Below are positions 6,734-9,605 of a stretch of 9,605 bases of DNA, one piece after another. The DNA lies in contig CALZIG010000125.1 in assembly GCA_945787585.1 (NCBI GenBank), positions 1-9,605 of the forward strand. Reading direction: 5' to 3'. Numbering within the stretch: the stretch's first letter is position 1; every line of letters starts with the position of its first letter. A program made the translations under genes and the position numbers. The notes beneath the pieces are model-generated. The model was not told the origin of the DNA, made no database searches, and saw nothing but the letters and a program-made list of their open reading frames with translations. The stretch comes from an uncultured Gammaproteobacteria bacterium (GTDB lineage Bacteria > Pseudomonadota > Gammaproteobacteria > SZUA-140).

Positions 6734-7918
6734 ATGTCGCAACACGAGATCGTGATAGTCGCCGCCCAGCGAACCCCCATCGGGGCGTTTCTTGGTCAAT
6801 TTTCAGACACCACCACTCCTGAACTGGGGGCAACAGCCATCGCAGCAGTGCTGTCTGCCTGTGGGCTAAGTGCAGATGCCGTCGATGAAGTGCTCATGGG
6901 TTGCGTGTTGCCTGCGGGTTTGGGACAGGCCCCCGCACGCCAGGCAGCACTGTTGGCCGGTCTATCAATCGACACCCCCTGCACTACCATCAACAAGGTA
7001 TGTGGTTCTGGCATGAAAACTGTGATGCTTGCTGCCGATGCCATTACAGCTGGAAGTGCCAATATTGTGGTGGCCGGCGGCATGGAATCGATGAGCCGTG
7101 CGCCCTATCTATCACCCCAGACACGTCAGGGCGCGCGTTTTGGCCACGTCGAATTACTCGACCACATGCTCTTCGATGGCTTGCAAAACGCCGCAGATGG
7201 CGTCGCGATGGGCATGTTTGCTGAAGCGTGTGCAGCACACTTTAATTTTAGTCGTGAGCAGCTGGATGCCTTTGCCACTGAATCAGTCCGTCGTGCGGTC
7301 GCCGCCTGCGATAGTGGCGCATTCAATGATGAAATCGCCCCCGTTACCATCAAAACCCGTCAAGGTGAACAACAGATCGATCACGACGAAACCCCTGCAC
7401 GCTGCAAACCCGACAAAATCCCGGCACTAAAACCGGCGTTCAAAAAAGATGGCGTCATTACGGCGGCAAATTCATCGTCACTGTCTGACGGTGCCGCCGC
7501 TCTCTTATTGATGTCTGCGGCTGAGGCACAACAGCGTAACATACAACCCCTCGCGCGCATCGTCGCCCACTGTAGCCATGCAATGCTACCGGAAGCGTTT
7601 ACTCTGGCACCCATTGATGCGATTAAAAAACTCTACCTGAAAAGTGGTTGGTGTGATGATGATGTCGATCTCTACGAAATCAATGAAGCCTTCGCGGCGG
7701 TGACAATGGGCGCGATGCATGAACTAAAAATCGATCATAAAAAGGTCAACGTCAACGGCGGTGCCTGCGCACTCGGACACCCCATCGGGGCTTCGGGTGC
7801 GCGTATTATTGTCACGCTGCTGCACGCATTGCGCGCACGCGGTGGCAAGCGTGGCGTCGCCTCACTCTGTATCGGCGGCGGTGAAGCGACCGCAATCGCG
7901 ATTGAAACAATCGACTAA
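6734..7918 (+). CDS. atoB: Acetyl-CoA C-acetyltransferase (biosynthetic-type thiolase)
   Basis: A 394-aa cytosolic enzyme of the AtoB/PhaA thiolase family that interconverts two acetyl-CoA with acetoacetyl-CoA plus CoA. The full active-site set is visible: nucleophile Cys90 (NKVCGSGMK), Asn317 (INEAFAA), His349 (GGACALGHPIGASGAR) and the acid/base Cys379 (SLCIGGGEA). The positions are each one residue beyond those of the well-studied Zoogloea enzyme. The GGMESMS stretch (114-120) and the DGAAALLLM segment are also typical. Length is standard and there is no sign of decay. A strong Shine-Dalgarno fixes the start. It is followed after 82 bp by a methylcrotonyl-CoA carboxylase-type beta subunit, suggesting a role in leucine/isovalerate breakdown, where it would cleave acetoacetyl-CoA formed from acetoacetate. 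A related broad-specificity 3-ketoacyl-CoA thiolase cannot be excluded. The symbol is family-level. The palindromic operator-promoter upstream probably controls it. Confidence 0.95.
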   Translation: MSQHEIVIVAAQRTPIGAFLGQFSDTTTPELGATAIAAVLSACGLSADAVDEVLMGCVLPAGLGQAPARQAALLAGLSIDTPCTTINKVCGSGMKTVMLAADAITAGSANIVVAGGMESMSRAPYLSPQTRQGARFGHVELLDHMLFDGLQNAADGVAMGMFAEACAAHFNFSREQLDAFATESVRRAVAACDSGAFNDEIAPVTIKTRQGEQQIDHDETPARCKPDKIPALKPAFKKDGVITAANSSSLSDGAAALLLMSAAEAQQRNIQPLARIVAHCSHAMLPEAFTLAPIDAIKKLYLKSGWCDDDVDLYEINEAFAAVTMGAMHELKIDHKKVNVNGGACALGHPIGASGARIIVTLLHALRARGGKRGVASLCIGGGEATAIAIETID

Positions 7919-7988
7919 TACCGCTGATCGGCAAAGCACATATTAGAAACCGAGACGATAGCGCAACTAATAGTACAACAGAGATCAC

Positions 7989-7991
7989 GGA
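7989..7991 (+). promoter_or_regulatory. Weak ribosome binding site of the carboxyltransferase gene
   Basis: GGA within ACGGAACTG, 9 nt before the ATG at 8001. It is weak compared with the thiolase site. The 82-bp gap (7919-8000) shows no promoter or terminator, so the two genes are probably in one transcript. Confidence 0.4.
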
Positions 7992-8000
7992 ACTGAAATT

Positions 8001-9605
8001 ATGACGATTATTGAAAGCAAAATCGACACACGCAGCGAAGCGTTCATCGACAACAGTGGGCATATGCAACTACAGGTCAATGACCTCAATGAACGGTTAC
8101 GCGATGTCAAAATTGGCGGCTCTAACAAGGCACGCGATAAACACCTGCAGCGCGGCAAACTACTGGTCAGGGATCGCATCAATATGCTGATTGATGAAGG
8201 CTTCCCTTTCATGGAGTTTTCAGCGCTTGCCGCTAACCATATGTATGGCGACAATGTGCCGAGCGCCGGCATCATCACCGGCATCGGGATTGTGCATGGA
8301 CAGGAGGTCATCATCATTGCCAACGATGCCACCGTCAAAGGCGGTACCTACTACCCCATCACCGCGAAAAAACATCTACGTGCACAGGAGATAGCCGAGC
8401 AAAATCGACTTCCCTGTATCTACCTTGTCGATTCAGGCGGCGCCTTTCTGCCCTTGCAGGATGAGGTCTTTCCCGACCGTGACAACTTTGGCCGTGTCTT
8501 TTATAACCAGGCAAGGCTCTCTGCACAGGGCATTCCGCAGATTGCCATCGTGATGGGTTCATGCACTGCCGGTGGTGCCTATGTACCGGCGATGGCGGAT
8601 GAATGTGTCATCGTAAAATCACAGGGCACCATCTTTCTCGGTGGGCCACCGCTGGTCAAGGCGGCAACGGGTGAAGTGGTCGATATCGAAGCGCTCGGCG
8701 GTGCTGAAGTGCATAGTCGTATTTCAGGGGTCGCCGATCACATGGCCGAAGACGATGCTGATGCACTGCGTATCGCACGTGATATCGTGGCCAATCTCAA
8801 CTTTCAAAAACAGGGAAACATTGAACGCAAGGCTGTGAGTGAACCACGTTATGCAGCCGAAGAGTTATACGGCATCGTGCCTTTTGATACACGCAAACAG
8901 TACGATGTGCGTGAAGTGATCGCACGTATCGTCGACGGCTCCGAGTTTCACGAATTCAAAAAACTCTTTGGCCAGACACTGGTGTGTGGCTTTTCTCATA
9001 TACACGGCTACCCGGTGGGCATCGTCGCCAACAATGGCATCCTCTTTTCCGACTCGGCACTCAAAGGGACGCACTTTATTCAACTCTGCAATCAACGTGG
9101 CATCCCGCTGCTATTTTTACAGAACATTGCAGGCTTTATGGTCGGTAAAAAATATGAGCATGAGGGCATCGCTAAACACGGTGCCAAGATGGTCAATGCC
9201 GTGGCCTGTAGTCAGGTTCCAAAATTTACCGTGATTATCGGCGGCTCCTATGGTGCCGGTAACTACGCCATGTGTGGCCGCGCATACAGCCCGCGACAAC
9301 TATGGATGTGGCCCAATGCGCGCATCGCGGTGATGGGTGGAGAAACTGCCGCGCACCTGTTAAGTACGGTCAAAAAAGAGAGCCTTGCCAAAGCAGGTAA
9401 ACAGCTGAGCAAAAAAGAAGAAGAGGCCTTTGAGAATGAAACGCGCGAACAGTTCGAGCGCCAGAGCCACCCCTATCACGCCACCGCACGACTGTGGGAT
9501 GATGGCATCATCGACCCGTTACAGACACGCGACCTGATTGGCCAGGGGATTGCTGCCGCGATGAATGCGCCGCTTAAAAAGAGCAAGTACGGCATCTTCC
9601 GGATG
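8001..9605 (+). CDS. liuB: Methylcrotonyl-CoA carboxylase-type carboxyltransferase (beta) subunit; stop codon just outside the window
   Basis: The frame is open for 535 codons to the last base. The protein is a biotin-dependent acyl-CoA carboxyltransferase subunit that moves CO2 from carboxybiotin on a partner alpha subunit to the acyl-CoA. For 3-methylcrotonyl-CoA the product is 3-methylglutaconyl-CoA in leucine degradation. The N-terminal crotonase-like half includes [19 protein letters not shown] (114-132), [15 protein letters not shown] (144-158) and the oxyanion-type [16 protein letters not shown] (186-201). The C-terminal half has [20 protein letters not shown] (372-391), [18 protein letters not shown] (414-431) and [11 protein letters not shown] (441-451). 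MccB/LiuB proteins are about 535 aa and commonly end in FRM, as here (533-535), so only the stop is probably missing. Geranyl-CoA carboxylase beta (AtuC) is the closest alternative; propionyl-CoA carboxylase is less likely. The biotinylated alpha subunit (LiuD) should lie downstream. Confidence 0.92.
   Translation, partial: MTIIESKIDTRSEAFIDNSGHMQLQVNDLNERLRDVKIGGSNKARDKHLQRGKLLVRDRINMLIDEGFPFMEFSALAANHMYGDNVPSAGIITGIGIVHGQEVIIIANDATVKGGTYYPITAKKHLRAQEIAEQNRLPCIYLVDSGGAFLPLQDEVFPDRDNFGRVFYNQARLSAQGIPQIAIVMGSCTAGGAYVPAMADECVIVKSQGTIFLGGPPLVKAATGEVVDIEALGGAEVHSRISGVADHMAEDDADALRIARDIVANLNFQKQGNIERKAVSEPRYAAEELYGIVPFDTRKQYDVREVIARIVDGSEFHEFKKLFGQTLVCGFSHIHGYPVGIVANNGILFSDSALKGTHFIQLCNQRGIPLLFLQNIAGFMVGKKYEHEGIAKHGAKMVNAVACSQVPKFTVIIGGSYGAGNYAMCGRAYSPRQLWMWPNARIAVMGGETAAHLLSTVKKESLAKAGKQLSKKEEEAFENETREQFERQSHPYHATARLWDDGIIDPLQTRDLIGQGIAAAMNAPLKKSKYGIFRM

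Noticed and set aside
7098..7430. Plus-strand open frame of 110 codons inside the thiolase
   Set aside because: It is out of frame with a complete thiolase whose catalytic residues are all present; no separate ribosome site or domain.
7985..8338. Minus-strand open frame of 117 codons opposite the carboxyltransferase
   Set aside because: It lies wholly across the start of the well-supported liuB frame, has a low-complexity Ser/Leu-rich translation, and shows no recognisable domain.
1..9605. CRISPR array, tRNA, rRNA, transposase or attachment site
   Set aside because: No regularly spaced repeats, no cloverleaf-like or rRNA sequence, and no transposase or integrase frame were recognised on either strand.

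Overview
The window looks like a bacterial chromosome segment, most likely from a gammaproteobacterium with a moderate G+C content. This rests on the Gram-negative signal peptides, the lipobox, and the pairing of a biosynthetic-type thiolase with a LiuB-type carboxyltransferase; I cannot name the species. All convincing genes lie on the + strand and fall into two blocks.

Block 1 (about 1-6405) is an export-related set of three genes. Two paralogous secreted right-handed beta-helix proteins (42-1637 and 4813-6405; 531 and 530 aa, about 71% identical by hand count) flank a 911-aa lipoprotein (2036-4771). The lipoprotein is a duplicated module, each copy made of one beta-sandwich domain plus two cadherin/Ig-like domains, followed by a C-terminal fibronectin-III-like domain. 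The two beta-helix genes share the same ribosome-binding leader. The second follows the lipoprotein stop by 41 bp, so those two are probably co-transcribed. The lipoprotein has its own 398-bp AT-rich upstream region. No enzyme is recognised here. The domains suggest a cell-surface or extracellular-matrix function, possibly involving polysaccharide, but this is inference. It is the least described part of the window.

Block 2 (about 6640-9605) is catabolic: an acetyl-CoA acetyltransferase (6734-7918) followed 82 bp later by the carboxyltransferase (beta) subunit of a methylcrotonyl-CoA carboxylase-type enzyme (8001-9605). The second gene has no stop codon in the window, but it reaches 535 codons and ends Phe-Arg-Met, so the window probably ends exactly at its last sense codon. 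Together they suggest the start of a leucine/isovalerate (liu) degradation operon: the carboxylase acts on 3-methylcrotonyl-CoA, and the thiolase can handle acetoacetyl-CoA derived from the end product acetoacetate. Upstream of the thiolase, a TATAAT box is overlapped by a perfect 17-bp palindrome and followed by a second 22-bp imperfect palindrome. This looks like a regulated operator-promoter.

No tRNA, rRNA, CRISPR array, insertion sequence or clear intrinsic terminator was seen.
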